Part shown: positions 37,838 through 48,399 of the stretch, one piece after another
Position numbering within the stretch: position 1 is the first letter of the stretch
How the letters are laid out: every line of letters starts with the position of its first letter
Assembly (NCBI GenBank): GCA_009779855.1
Contig: WRBC01000007.1
Span: forward strand, 25,704-89,703
Source: Coriobacteriia bacterium
Lineage (GTDB): Bacteria > Actinomycetota > Coriobacteriia > WRKU01 > WQUG01
Length of the DNA: 64,000 nt
Direction: 5' to 3'
Notes under the pieces: generated by a model
What the model was told of the DNA's origin: nothing
Database searches by the model: none
The model's input: only the letters and a program-made list of their open reading frames with translations
Position numbers and translations under genes: made by a program

Positions 37838-40800
37838 ATGCCAGATATTGATGTAAGTTCATTTGACCGCTTGCGCATAAAGCTTTCCAGTACTGACGAT
37901 ATTCGCGGCTGGTCAAGCGGTGAAGTTAAAAAAGCAGAAACCATCAACTATCGTAGCCAAAAGCCTGAAAAAGACGGGCTGTTTTGCGAAAGAATTTTTG
38001 GCCCTACAAAAGACTGGGAATGCGCCTGTGGTAAATACCGTCGCGTGCGTTATCGAGGGGTCATTTGTGAGCGCTGCGGTGTAGAGGTTACACGTGCTAA
38101 GGTTCGTCGTGAGCGTATGGGCCACATTGAGCTGGCGGCGCCTGTAAGTCATGTGTGGTACACGCAGGGTGTTGCAAAGCATATGAGCACCTTGCTCGAC
38201 CTAAAGTATAAAGACCTAGAGAAGGTCCTCTATTTCGTAAGCCCAATTGTCACGAGTGTTGATGTAGAGGCTCGTGAAGAAGATGCGGCAACTCTGCGCG
38301 AAGAGATGGAAGCAAGCCTGGAAGAGTTTGCACGTGAACGCGACCGTGACATCATTGATATCGAGCAGCGCCAAAATAAAGGTCTTGCTTTGGCTCTACA
38401 AAGTTACGATGATTATCAGATTGCCTGCATGATTTCAAAGGCAACAGAAGCTCGCAGTATTCGCAGTGCTCAAAAAGCTATCGCAAAGGGTGGTAAAGGT
38501 GCAGAGGGTGCCCAGGAAAAGCTAGATGCCTTGATGGCAAAGCTTTCTTTAGCAGCACGCTTCCCCAGTGCTGCACGTACACTAGAAGCTGTGCGTGCTG
38601 GTGAACTTGAACTAGACGAAGACGACGCTCTTTTCCCCGATATGGAAATAGAGGCAGCCGTTAAAACTATTATCAAAGAGGCAGAGTCTGACCGCAGTGA
38701 TGTTCTGGATGACTTTGAAGAGCGTTGTGAAATTCGTGAAGAGGCTTTCACGCAGTTCTTGAAGCTTCAGCCAATGCAGATTTTTGACGATGAACTTGTT
38801 TATCGTGAAATGATGCGCCTGTACGGCCCCCAGATTGCAGCAGATGGTACGATGCGTGATGCTGGTTACTTTACAGGCGGAATGGGTGCAGAAAATGTAC
38901 GTGTGCTCCTGTCAAACCTCGATCTGTCAGGCTTGCGTACCAAACTACGCAAGCAGCTTGCAGAAGTACATGCAGCAGCAGAAGACCCTACAATAGTCTC
39001 TGCTTCTACTAAGAAAATCATCAAGCGTCTATCAGTAGTTGATGCTTTTGTACAGTCAGATATCAATCCTGCATGGATGGTGATGGATGCCGTTCCCGTT
39101 ATGCCACCAGAGCTTCGTCCTATGGTGCAACTAGACGGTGGACGTTTTGCGACTTCAGATCTTAATGATCTGTATCGTCGTGTGATTAATCGTAATAATC
39201 GCTTGCGCAAGCTACTGGACTTAGGCGCACCTGACATTATCGTAAGCAATGAGAAACGTATGCTTCAAGAGGCTGTCGATAAGCTGTTCGATAATCGTCG
39301 TGATGATCGTCGCCAGGTAAAAGGACCTTCTGGTCGTGCCCTGAAGTCACTCTCGCATACCTTAAACGGTAAACAAGGACGCTTCCGTCAAAACTTGCTT
39401 GGTAAGCGTGTTGATTATTCAGGTCGTTCGGTAATCGTAGGTGGTCCAGAACTTAAATTGCATCAGTGTGGTCTGCCAAAATATATGGCGCTAGAACTCT
39501 TCAAGCCCTTTGTTATGAAGCGCCTTGTTGATCGCTACACAGAAAGTGACGGTCGTGATGGTGCAGCAAATATTAAGGCTGCGAAAAAGTTAGTAGAGCG
39601 CCAGCGCTCCATTGTTTGGGATGTACTAGAAGAGGTCATCTCTGACCATCCCGTATTACTTAATCGCGCCCCCACACTTCACAGGCTAGGTATTCAGGCA
39701 TTTGAACCAGTACTGGTAGAGGGTAAGGCCATTCAGCTGCATCCCCTTGTATGTACAGCTTTTAATGCAGACTTTGACGGCGACCAAATGGCGGTGCACA
39801 TTCCCCTGTCAACAGAATCACAGGCGGAAGCACGTGTACTGATGCTGTCAACGAACAACATCAAGTCGCCAGCGAATGGGCGTCCCTTGGCTACTCCTTC
39901 ACAGGATATGGTGCTAGGAATCTATCACATGACGAGTGCCCTAGAAGGTGCTTTAGGTGAGGGTAGAGTATTCCTTAACACTACTGAGGCTGTGTTCGCT
40001 TACGATACTCGTGCGGAACTAGAGCTTCAGGCGAAGATTTCTGTACGTCTAACAAAAGACATCTCTATTATAGAGTCCAAGGATGCGGCTCCTGTGGAAC
40101 TAAAGGCAGGTGCGCGTATCGAGACTACGGTAGGACGCGTCATGTTTAACCGTTCGCTACCAGAGGACTATCCCTTCATTAACTACGCACTAGACAAGGG
40201 TGCTATCGCGATGGTAGTTGAAGACCTTACTGGGCGTTACTCGACCAACGAAATTAGCAGAATCCTGGATGATTTGAAGCGTCTAGGTTTCCACTATGCT
40301 ACGCATGCAGGACTCACGGTGTCACTGTATGACGCAATGATTCCGTCAAACAAGGCAGAGATTCTTGGTCAATTTGAAGAGCAAGCACAGGAAGTCGAAG
40401 ACAGCTATGACATGGGCGAATTAACCCCAGAAGAGCGTCGTCGTGAGGTTGTAAATATCTGGAATCGTGCAACAGATGCGGTAGGGGACGCTATGGTCGA
40501 GCAATTCGACACCAATAACCCTATCTACCTGATGGCGGAATCAGGTGCGCGTGGTAACTTAAAACAGATTCGTCAGCTTGCTGGTATGCGCGGACTTATG
40601 CAGTCGCCAAAGGGTGACGTTATTGACCGTCCGATTAAAACAAACTTCCGCGAAGGTCTGACCGTACTGGAATACTTTATTTCGACGCATGGGGCGCGTA
40701 AGGGTCTTGCCGATACGGCGCTAGGTACAGAGACTGGTGGATATACCACACGTCGCTTCCTAGACTTCGTGCATGATGCCATTGTGCGCACAGAAGACTG

Positions 40801-42577
40801 TGGCACCATGGAAGGTGTAGCACTACCCCTGCGTGCGGTTCACAAGAACGGTGACTTTGACGATAACTTAGTTGGTCGTGTTGTGGCAGAAGATGTCACC
40901 ATTAAGGGTGGTGCCCTTGTGCTAGCTGCGGGTCACTATATTGAAGACCTGAACATGGTTGCAGAGATCGAACAAGCAGGACATAGCGAAGTAAGCATTC
41001 GCACAGCACTAACTTGCCTAGAAGGTCGCGGCATTTGCCAGAAGTGCTACGGTTACGACCTTTCAAATGGTAAGCCCGTAGATATTGGAACAGCTGTAGG
41101 GGTTATTGCAGCTCAGTCAATTGGTGAACCAGGAACACAGCTTACTATGCGTACTTTCCACACGGGTGGTGTTGCCGGTAAGGATATTACAGACAAAGAA
41201 GCTGGTCTTGCCCTTGTAAATGAAATCCTAGAATCACCAAAGGCAAATCGTACTTTTGCAGAGCTTGCACAAATTGCGGGTACCGTTACCCTGCGTGATG
41301 AAGGCGAAGGTGTAGCAGTTAGCGTTGCCTCAGGCAAAGGCAAATCAAAGCAGGTATGGACTTCTGGAGAGCTAGACCCAACTACACTTGTTGTAGCTGA
41401 AGGTGATGAAATTGCCGCAGGAGACCCTCTGACAAAGGGACGCCCGTATGGTCCTGATCGCCTACGTATTGTGGGCCGTGAGAACATGTTGCGCTGGATT
41501 ATCCAGGAATTGCAGTCAGTGTATCGCGGGCAGGGTGTAGAGTTAAATGATAAGCACTTTGAGATCATTGCAAGTCGCATGCTTTCAAAGGTGAAGATTA
41601 TGGACAGTGGCGATACTGACTTCCTTGTAGATTCATTTGTAGACAGACTACAGTATCTAGAGGCAAATGACAGTGTGCTAGCAACGGGTGGTAAGCCTGC
41701 AGAGGCTCGTGACACCTTGATTGGGCCACTGCAGATTGTACGTGCGTCTATGAGGTCCTTGGGTTCAGAATCCTTCTTGTCACTAGCATCATTTATGTGG
41801 ACCACTACGGTACTGGCGCAAGCTGCTATCGAGGCTCGTGAGGATGATCTAGTAGGACTAAAGGAAAACGTCATCATTGGTAAGCTGGTTCCTGCAGGTA
41901 CAGGTATGAAGCGCTACCGCAATGTGGATGTTAGCTATAAGGGTACCCGTATTGCAGATGAAAATGCAGCCGATACGGCCTTAGCTCCTGATGCGCTACG
42001 TGAAGACCTGATGGAAATCGAATCCATGATTCCAGAACCAGAAGAGTGGGACGTTGATCCTGATGACTTTATTGCTCTTATGTCATGGAATGATGAAGAC
42101 GAGTCAAATATTGACGTATCAAAATATGTCGGTCAAACCTTTGATCCTAATGTTCCTGCAGAGGGCGAGGGTGCAGCTGCAATGGATGCAGATGCAGAAG
42201 GTATCGATTTCACTGATCTAGGAGTCACGAAAGAATCTGTAGATGCCGCAGAGGTTGTTGCAGGTGCAGCAGCAGCGGTGGACTTCTCTGCTCTTGACGC
42301 ACTATCAGAAGCCGGTGAAGATGTTGCTGCTGGCGAAGATACGATAACCATAGATCCCCTTGCGGAACTACTGGGACCTGGTCACGACGTTAGTCTGAAA
42401 GACATCGGTGTCTCAGCGCGTTGGGTCACAAAGTTTGCAGAGGGTGGCATAGCAAGCGTAGCTGACCTTGAGAACAGAACGGTAGCTGATTTGAAAGAGT
42501 TGCCAGGAATAGGTGACACTGCTATTGTAGAGGTGGAGAAAGGCCTAAAAGCAGGCGATTTTCCGCCGCTAGGATAG
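37838..42577 (+). CDS. rpoC: DNA-directed RNA polymerase subunit beta'
   Basis: [12 protein letters not shown] catalytic motif, N-terminal zinc ribbon [25 protein letters not shown]-terminal acidic linker plus HhH domain. Confidence 0.98.
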   Translation: MPDIDVSSFDRLRIKLSSTDDIRGWSSGEVKKAETINYRSQKPEKDGLFCERIFGPTKDWECACGKYRRVRYRGVICERCGVEVTRAKVRRERMGHIELAAPVSHVWYTQGVAKHMSTLLDLKYKDLEKVLYFVSPIVTSVDVEAREEDAATLREEMEASLEEFARERDRDIIDIEQRQNKGLALALQSYDDYQIACMISKATEARSIRSAQKAIAKGGKGAEGAQEKLDALMAKLSLAARFPSAARTLEAVRAGELELDEDDALFPDMEIEAAVKTIIKEAESDRSDVLDDFEERCEIREEAFTQFLKLQPMQIFDDELVYREMMRLYGPQIAADGTMRDAGYFTGGMGAENVRVLLSNLDLSGLRTKLRKQLAEVHAAAEDPTIVSASTKKIIKRLSVVDAFVQSDINPAWMVMDAVPVMPPELRPMVQLDGGRFATSDLNDLYRRVINRNNRLRKLLDLGAPDIIVSNEKRMLQEAVDKLFDNRRDDRRQVKGPSGRALKSLSHTLNGKQGRFRQNLLGKRVDYSGRSVIVGGPELKLHQCGLPKYMALELFKPFVMKRLVDRYTESDGRDGAANIKAAKKLVERQRSIVWDVLEEVISDHPVLLNRAPTLHRLGIQAFEPVLVEGKAIQLHPLVCTAFNADFDGDQMAVHIPLSTESQAEARVLMLSTNNIKSPANGRPLATPSQDMVLGIYHMTSALEGALGEGRVFLNTTEAVFAYDTRAELELQAKISVRLTKDISIIESKDAAPVELKAGARIETTVGRVMFNRSLPEDYPFINYALDKGAIAMVVEDLTGRYSTNEISRILDDLKRLGFHYATHAGLTVSLYDAMIPSNKAEILGQFEEQAQEVEDSYDMGELTPEERRREVVNIWNRATDAVGDAMVEQFDTNNPIYLMAESGARGNLKQIRQLAGMRGLMQSPKGDVIDRPIKTNFREGLTVLEYFISTHGARKGLADTALGTETGGYTTRRFLDFVHDAIVRTEDCGTMEGVALPLRAVHKNGDFDDNLVGRVVAEDVTIKGGALVLAAGHYIEDLNMVAEIEQAGHSEVSIRTALTCLEGRGICQKCYGYDLSNGKPVDIGTAVGVIAAQSIGEPGTQLTMRTFHTGGVAGKDITDKEAGLALVNEILESPKANRTFAELAQIAGTVTLRDEGEGVAVSVASGKGKSKQVWTSGELDPTTLVVAEGDEIAAGDPLTKGRPYGPDRLRIVGRENMLRWIIQELQSVYRGQGVELNDKHFEIIASRMLSKVKIMDSGDTDFLVDSFVDRLQYLEANDSVLATGGKPAEARDTLIGPLQIVRASMRSLGSESFLSLASFMWTTTVLAQAAIEAREDDLVGLKENVIIGKLVPAGTGMKRYRNVDVSYKGTRIADENAADTALAPDALREDLMEIESMIPEPEEWDVDPDDFIALMSWNDEDESNIDVSKYVGQTFDPNVPAEGEGAAAMDADAEGIDFTDLGVTKESVDAAEVVAGAAAAVDFSALDALSEAGEDVAAGEDTITIDPLAELLGPGHDVSLKDIGVSARWVTKFAEGGIASVADLENRTVADLKELPGIGDTAIVEVEKGLKAGDFPPLG

Positions 42578-42602
42578 ATTTATCTTTGGCATAATCTAGA
42601 CT

Positions 42603-42638
42603 AAAAGAGTGCAGCTTAAGGGCTGCACTCTTTCTTTG
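42603..42638 (+). terminator. Rho-independent terminator after rpoC
   Basis: AAAGAGTGCAGC...GCTGCACTCTTTCTTT. Confidence 0.88.
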
Positions 42639-42659
42639 TAAACTGTTAAACTGTACTAC

Positions 42660-43346
42660 ATGATTGAAATCTTTAATGAGGCTCTGACTATTTTCGGCTT
42701 TGGTCTCTGCCATCAATTTCCAGAACGCTCCTTTGATTTCGCTGGTGTTCAGTGGGCGGTTTGCGCGCGCTGTAGTGGAATTTATGTAGGTCTTATCGCA
42801 GTACTCATTTCGCTTTTTGTGGCTTATCGTAAGCGTCAGCGACATGGCTTTATGGCCTGGCCTTATTGGATATTTCTAGCAGCAGGTTTGGCGTTCATGG
42901 GCTGGGATGGAGTCAGCTCCTACGCAGGCTGGCGTGAGACCACCAATTTTCTACGCTGGATTACAGGAATTGGTATGGGGGCATCTTTAGCTCCACTTGT
43001 CTACTTTCTGCTTGTGAATAACCTAGCAAAAGAATCGCGCGATGAACCCGTGATGGGTGGGGGAGCACGCCCCTGGATTGCTGTAGTAATCGGTATGGTT
43101 GTGGCGTTTTTTATTGTTTATCCAGCAGGTCCTTTGTTGGGTGCGGCCGGTGCCATAATCGCTGCACTCTCTATTTGGGTGACCTTTGCTTTACTGGGTC
43201 TTATAGTGCTAGGGGTGCTAAAGCCCTTTTACCGCACAGCGGAAAGTTGGCGCAATCTGCTCGTGCCAGGCATTATTGCCCTCATCTTAGGATTATTACT
43301 TGTCGCAAGTCTCTCGCTGTTTAATGCATTTATAATGACGATTTAG
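42660..43346 (+). CDS. DUF2085-type membrane protein
   Basis: GLCHQFPERSFDFAGVQWAVCARCSGIYVGL motif plus TM helices. Confidence 0.8.
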   Translation: MIEIFNEALTIFGFGLCHQFPERSFDFAGVQWAVCARCSGIYVGLIAVLISLFVAYRKRQRHGFMAWPYWIFLAAGLAFMGWDGVSSYAGWRETTNFLRWITGIGMGASLAPLVYFLLVNNLAKESRDEPVMGGGARPWIAVVIGMVVAFFIVYPAGPLLGAAGAIIAALSIWVTFALLGLIVLGVLKPFYRTAESWRNLLVPGIIALILGLLLVASLSLFNAFIMTI

Positions 43347-43370
43347 CTAGATAGAAAGGACGTATTTAAC

Positions 43371-44207
43371 GTGAGCAATTTACAGATTCCCCAGGTTGAT
43401 GTTGGAGTATTTGGGGGTACAGGCTTTTACGATCTGCTTGACTCTCCTAAAGAATATGAAATAATAACCCCCTTTGGGCCTACCTCTGATAAGGCCATGA
43501 TAGGCGAAATTGGTGGAGTGACTGTTGGTTTTGTTCCGCGTCATGGACGTGCTCATAAATTGACTCCTGCAAAGATTAACTATCGTGCAAATGCCTGGGC
43601 AATGAAGATGATGGGTGCAAAGCGTGTCTTTGGACCTTGTGCCTGCGGATCTTTACAGGCGCATGTACAACCTGGTGATTTTGTTATTTGTGACCAGTTT
43701 GTCGATCGTACCTGGGGACGTGACGACAGCTTTTTTGATGGTACAGTGACCGGTTCTGATGATTCCTTTTTCGACCGTGGGGTAACTCACGTGTCTGCAG
43801 CTGATCCTTACTGTCCAACTTTGCGTGAGTTGACGGTGACATCGGGTAAGGATTTGGGCATTACAACTCACGATGGTGGCACTATCGTCATTATCAACGG
43901 GCCACGCTTTTCAACGCGTAGTGAGTCAAAGTGGTTTGCATCACAGGGCTGGGAAGTCATTAATATGACTCAGTATCCAGAGGCTTACTTGGCACGAGAG
44001 CTAGAGATTTGCTACGCCAATATTTCACTTATAACCGATCTTGATTCAGGGGTAGATCACACAGAGGCAGTAAGCAATGCAGCAGTACTTGAGGTTTTTG
44101 CGCAAAATCTAGATAAGCTGAAAAATCTACTACATGATGTAATTCCTCGCATCCCAGCAGAACGAGACTGTTTGTGCAAGGATGCCCTAGGTGGAAGCGA
44201 GATGTAG
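43371..44207 (+). CDS. mtnP: S-methyl-5'-thioadenosine phosphorylase family
   Basis: GVFGGTGFYDLL, VGFVPRHGRAHKLTPAKINYRANAWAMK, INGPRFSTRSESKWF, NMTQYPEAYLARELEICYA. Confidence 0.92.
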   Translation: MSNLQIPQVDVGVFGGTGFYDLLDSPKEYEIITPFGPTSDKAMIGEIGGVTVGFVPRHGRAHKLTPAKINYRANAWAMKMMGAKRVFGPCACGSLQAHVQPGDFVICDQFVDRTWGRDDSFFDGTVTGSDDSFFDRGVTHVSAADPYCPTLRELTVTSGKDLGITTHDGGTIVIINGPRFSTRSESKWFASQGWEVINMTQYPEAYLARELEICYANISLITDLDSGVDHTEAVSNAAVLEVFAQNLDKLKNLLHDVIPRIPAERDCLCKDALGGSEM

Positions 44208-44361
44208 TCAGAGCGTGCCAGACACCACTGTGTTCCGTCTTTATTTCAATAAATAGGTGCGAATCTTGAATATCTGAAGCACTCTGTGTGGTGATTGTGC
44301 TATGATGTTGCGAGCACATAGGCGACTTGCCTTGTGATAAGTGTAAGAGAGGAAATTACTT

Positions 44362-44646
44362 ATGTATGCATTAGGCGCAGGCTGGACCCCAGGTTTTTGG
44401 GAAATTGCTATTGTTCTAGCCATCGTATTGGTTCTTTTTGGACCAAAGCAGCTTCCAAAGCTAGCCAGAATGTTTAAGGATACAACGAAGGAACTTCGTG
44501 ATGGCATGGAAGACACAAGTCAACCTGTCGAAGGACAAAGTGCAGCCCCTGTGCAGACAGCAGCTCCGGCCCCTGCTTCAGAAGAGGCCCCAGCTCCTGC
44601 TCCGCAGACTGCTGCTCCAGCAACTGAGGAACAAAAGGCAGGCTAG
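44362..44646 (+). CDS. tatA: Twin-arginine translocase subunit TatA/E
   Basis: GFWEIAIVLAIVLVLFGPKQLPKLARMFKDTTKELRDGM then Ala/Pro-rich tail. Confidence 0.9.
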   Translation: MYALGAGWTPGFWEIAIVLAIVLVLFGPKQLPKLARMFKDTTKELRDGMEDTSQPVEGQSAAPVQTAAPAPASEEAPAPAPQTAAPATEEQKAG

Positions 44647-44810
44647 CACATACTGCGTTTAAGTGTGTGACTGCACGGACAATTAAAAATAGGAATTCTG
44701 GCGGGCCGGTTTTCGGCTCGCTTGCCATGTATAGATAGTCCAAGAAAGTCAGTTTTTCTTATCGTCTAAAGTGTAAAGAAAAGCTGACCTGAGCGTTAAG
44801 AGGAAATACC

Positions 44811-45284
44811 ATGATAGGAACAGTACTTACAAAAGAAGGCAAGGCAGAACTCGAGGCAGAATTACTGCACCTAGAGACAGTTCGTCGTCAAGAAGTTGCG
44901 AAGCGTATTGAAGTAGCCAGGGGCTTCGGAGACCTTTCTGAAAACTCGGAATATGACGATGCAAAAAATGAGCAGGGATGGATTGAAAGTCGCATCACGG
45001 AACTAAAATACATCCTAGATGGTGCCCAGGTTGCCGAGGTGCCAAAGCGTCCTACAAAGGTCGAGATTGGTACAAGAGTAACCATTAAGGCAGTAGACGG
45101 TGACAAGGAAATTAGCTATAACATTGTGGGTTCGGCAGAGGCAGAATCTAGCAAGGGCAACATTAGTAACGAGTCCCCTATTGGATCTGCGTTGTCTGGA
45201 CACAAAAAGGGAGACATCGTAATAGTCAGCACTCCCCGCGGAGAAAAGAAATTCGAAATCACTAGTCTGGGCGCAGCTAAGTAG
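44811..45284 (+). CDS. greA: Transcription elongation factor GreA
   Basis: LTKEGKAELEAELLHLETVRRQEVAKRIEVARGFGDLSENSEYDDAKNEQGWIESRITEL. Confidence 0.96.
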   Translation: MIGTVLTKEGKAELEAELLHLETVRRQEVAKRIEVARGFGDLSENSEYDDAKNEQGWIESRITELKYILDGAQVAEVPKRPTKVEIGTRVTIKAVDGDKEISYNIVGSAEAESSKGNISNESPIGSALSGHKKGDIVIVSTPRGEKKFEITSLGAAK

Positions 45285-45305
45285 CAGGTAAGGAGTCGCC
45301 AGCAT

Positions 45306-46796
45306 ATGTCATCTGAGCCAAAATCTGATAACCCTTTTGCTGTTAGAAGGGCAAAGCTAGACGCAGCCTTAGAGCAGGGTCAACAGCCCTATGCGAATGG
45401 GTATGCTCCAGATGAGAATGCGCGCAGTGTTGACTTGCAAGAACGTTACGGTCATCTAGAAGATGGCGAATCAACTGAGGATGCCGTAGCAGTAGCGGGG
45501 CGCATCGTTGCTATTCGTGACCAAGGCAAGATGGCTTTTGTTGTGATCCGGGACAATCAGGGTGATCTGCAGCTTTTTGTACGCAAGAATGTGCTGGGTG
45601 AAGAGGCCTTCGAACAAGTAAAAAACCTTGATGTTGGTGACTGGATCTGGTCACGAGGGACTGTTTTGCGCACACGACGTGGCGAACTCTCTATTCAGCC
45701 AGAAGAAGTAGTCTTACTATCAAAGTCCCTGCGTCCGTTACCAGAAAAATTCCATGGCCTGCAAGATATTGAGTCTCGATACCGTATGCGTTATGTTGAT
45801 CTAATCGCTAACCCAGAGGTCCGTAAGACTTTTGAGTCACGGTCACGTATCATATCGGCAATTCGTGGTTTTATGGAACAGCGTGGTTATCTCGAGGTCG
45901 AGACTCCCATGTTGCATCCTATTCCAGGAGGGGCAGCAGCACGCCCCTTTATCACTCATCATAATACGCTAGATATGGAGCTCTACTTGCGCATTGCCCC
46001 AGAACTTTATCTGAAGCGTTTGTTGGTGGGCGGCTTTGAAAAAGTCTTTGAGATTAATCGTAACTTCAGGAACGAAGGCATGTCAGTGCGACATAATCCA
46101 GAGTTCACTATGCTAGAGGCCTATCAAGCTTTCGGTGACATGGAAAGTATGATGGAGCTCACAGAGGGGATGATTGAGCATTCGGCAAAAGAGGTGCTTG
46201 GTCTCACGAATGTTGTATATCAGGGCACGGAGGTATCTCTGAGCGCACCTTTTCGTCGCGCCAAGCTAGCAGACTTAACAAGTGAAGTTCTAGATCGCGA
46301 GGTTTCGGTGCATACGAGCATCGAGGATTTGCGTGCTATCTGTGATCAGCATAAAGTTCCTTACAAAAAGACGTGGGGTAGTGGCAGGTTGCTAACAGAG
46401 CTCTTTGATGATCTGGTGGAGCAAACTCTGATTCAGCCAACCTTTGTCTACGAGTACCCAGCAGAGGTATCTCCTTTAGCGCGTCGCAATGATCAAGACC
46501 CAGAATACACTGATCGATTCGAGCTATTCATTACGGGCCGCGAGTTTGCAAACGCCTTCTCAGAGTTGACAGACCCCATTGATCAGCGCAAACGATTTGA
46601 AGAACAGGCAGCAGCACAGGCAGCGGGTGACGTAGAGGCTATGGGCGTAGACGAAGACTATTTACGTGCTCAAGAATACGGCATGCCGCCAGCAGGTGGT
46701 ATGGGAATAGGTATTGACCGTCTTGTGATGCTGTTAACTGACAGTGCCAGCATACGTGATGTACTTCTGTTCCCCCACATGCGACCAGAGGCTTAG
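45306..46796 (+). CDS. lysS: Lysyl-tRNA synthetase (class II)
   Basis: RSRIISAIRGFMEQRGYLEVETPMLHPIPGGAAARPFITHHNTLDMELYLRIAPELYLKRL; GMGIGIDRLVMLLTD. Confidence 0.97.
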   Translation: MSSEPKSDNPFAVRRAKLDAALEQGQQPYANGYAPDENARSVDLQERYGHLEDGESTEDAVAVAGRIVAIRDQGKMAFVVIRDNQGDLQLFVRKNVLGEEAFEQVKNLDVGDWIWSRGTVLRTRRGELSIQPEEVVLLSKSLRPLPEKFHGLQDIESRYRMRYVDLIANPEVRKTFESRSRIISAIRGFMEQRGYLEVETPMLHPIPGGAAARPFITHHNTLDMELYLRIAPELYLKRLLVGGFEKVFEINRNFRNEGMSVRHNPEFTMLEAYQAFGDMESMMELTEGMIEHSAKEVLGLTNVVYQGTEVSLSAPFRRAKLADLTSEVLDREVSVHTSIEDLRAICDQHKVPYKKTWGSGRLLTELFDDLVEQTLIQPTFVYEYPAEVSPLARRNDQDPEYTDRFELFITGREFANAFSELTDPIDQRKRFEEQAAAQAAGDVEAMGVDEDYLRAQEYGMPPAGGMGIGIDRLVMLLTDSASIRDVLLFPHMRPEA

Positions 46797-46847
46797 GTAT
46801 TATAGTATCTAGGAACTCTAAACAGTCTTTACCGCAGAGGGAACTAG

Positions 46848-47606
46848 ATGAAATCACGCATTGAGCTCAAATTTCGTGCTCGCGAACTATTCTTTAATAA
46901 CTGGGTTGTTTTTGCATTAAGTGCTGCAGTACTTTGGATTGTTAGCCGTATCCAGGTACAGATTATGAATTTGCAGACAGTACCCGAAGAAAGTATCTTA
47001 CTTGCAGAGGCTACCCCAGGAATGGAAATCTTTGCTGAGACATGGAGGGCTGCTCCAGACTTCGGAATTCCCAATTGGCAGATTTACCTAGCGATATTTC
47101 TGATAGGTGTGCTTTGGGCAGTATTGGACTATGGCTTTTCTAGTCTTGCTTTGCGTGCAGTCAAAGATGAGGACTTGCCCGATGTAGAAGTATTCTCTGC
47201 ATACAAACGGTTTGGACGCTGGGTTATTTTCTACCTAATCTACATGGTAAAGGTTATGTTGTGGTCAATATTCTTTATTATTCCGGGCATCATAGCAGCA
47301 CTGAACTATAGTCAAGCAGTCTTTCTAATGGTGGAAGACGAAAAGTTGAAGCCACTCGATGCTATTAAGAAGTCTATCGCTCTTATGCGTGGTCGCAAAT
47401 TGGAACTGTTCACTATTTGGGTTAGTTTCATTGGCTTTCATATTCTTGCCCTGTTCTCATGGGGTGTCTCTACTCTTTATAGTGCCCCCTATATGAAGAT
47501 GACCTATGCAGGTTACTACCGAGAACTGATTACAGCACAGTCTAATGTACAGTCATCCGCATGGCCTGGCGTGCACTCTGCAGATGATGTCAGCAGGGAA
47601 AGTTAG
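46848..47606 (+). CDS. DUF975-like membrane protein
   Basis: Multiple TMs; FIIPGIIAALNYSQAVFLMVEDEKLKPLDAIKKSIALMRGRKLELF. Confidence 0.7.
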   Translation: MKSRIELKFRARELFFNNWVVFALSAAVLWIVSRIQVQIMNLQTVPEESILLAEATPGMEIFAETWRAAPDFGIPNWQIYLAIFLIGVLWAVLDYGFSSLALRAVKDEDLPDVEVFSAYKRFGRWVIFYLIYMVKVMLWSIFFIIPGIIAALNYSQAVFLMVEDEKLKPLDAIKKSIALMRGRKLELFTIWVSFIGFHILALFSWGVSTLYSAPYMKMTYAGYYRELITAQSNVQSSAWPGVHSADDVSRES

Positions 47607-47719
47607 CCTGCATGAAGAAAGACGAACCTGCCGTAAAAGACTTCATAACGCGCGTGTTAGAATGACTATAAAAATGATTATAGAAAATGACGAAAGATAC
47701 ATGAAAGAATGAGAGAGCC

Positions 47720-48106
47720 ATGCACGCAAAACATGACTATAACCCGGTAAAAACTGCCTATCCTATCGATTCTGTTCCGGAATTTGATGAAAGTGAATAT
47801 CCTGAAGTAATGGCTGGTGGAAAGCCCTCTGATGGGAAAACTACATCACTGCCCCATATCATTATAGAGACTGAAGAAAGTATCCAGACAGAGGAGGACT
47901 TGGCCCTGCTTGAAAAAACGCAGCAATCTGCCTTTCATCAAAGCAAGAACTTTCAGGGTTCTCAGGCCTATAAAGGACAGGGATATGAGCCTACATCTAC
48001 AGAACTTGAATCCACGATTTCATGGGGAGTTTTGATTGGGTGTGCAGTCCTGCTGGTAATTTTCTTGATTGCTGGAGGAATCTTTGGGCTTGTTGCACTG
48101 TATTAA
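47720..48106 (+). CDS. Hypothetical protein with one C-terminal TM helix
   Basis: Polar 100-aa N-terminus then WGVLIGCAVLLVIFLIAGGIFGLVALY. Confidence 0.6.
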   Translation: MHAKHDYNPVKTAYPIDSVPEFDESEYPEVMAGGKPSDGKTTSLPHIIIETEESIQTEEDLALLEKTQQSAFHQSKNFQGSQAYKGQGYEPTSTELESTISWGVLIGCAVLLVIFLIAGGIFGLVALY

Positions 48107-48202
48107 TTCATAATTAGACGGTGTTTATTTCACAATTCCTTCATAAAGTGGTAGAATAAGTACAGCAATTTACTACTTGTTGTACTACCTGAGGAGGCGA
48201 GC

Positions 48203-48322
48203 ATGATGGACGCTAAGAAAACATTCTCAAAGATAGGAACATATCTGCTCATTGCCGTAATTGCCATTATTGTGGTGGGGACACTCATCTTCCTTTTAAG
48301 CCCAGGGGTCTCTGCAATGTAA
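48203..48322 (+). CDS. 39-aa single-TM small protein
   Basis: MMDAKKTFSKIGTYLLIAVIAIIVVGTLIFLLSPGVSAM*, preceded by GAGGAGG at 48191-48197; below the ORF track size cut-off. Confidence 0.65.
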   Translation: MMDAKKTFSKIGTYLLIAVIAIIVVGTLIFLLSPGVSAM

Positions 48323-48399
48323 GGTTTCTGCGTGCTACAATTGCCCCTTAATTATTGACGAAAAATGTTCTTGCAAAGGGGTACTTCGTGGAAAGAGAT

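Noticed and set aside
34828-42351. Many antisense ORFs inside rpoB and rpoC, including a 254-aa one at 41113-41877
   Set aside because: Low-complexity Ser-rich antisense translations of conserved coding sequence; no RBS or family signal.
47609-47670. 17-codon ORF MKKDEPAVKDFITRVLE
   Set aside because: No convincing RBS and no supporting signal; likely chance.
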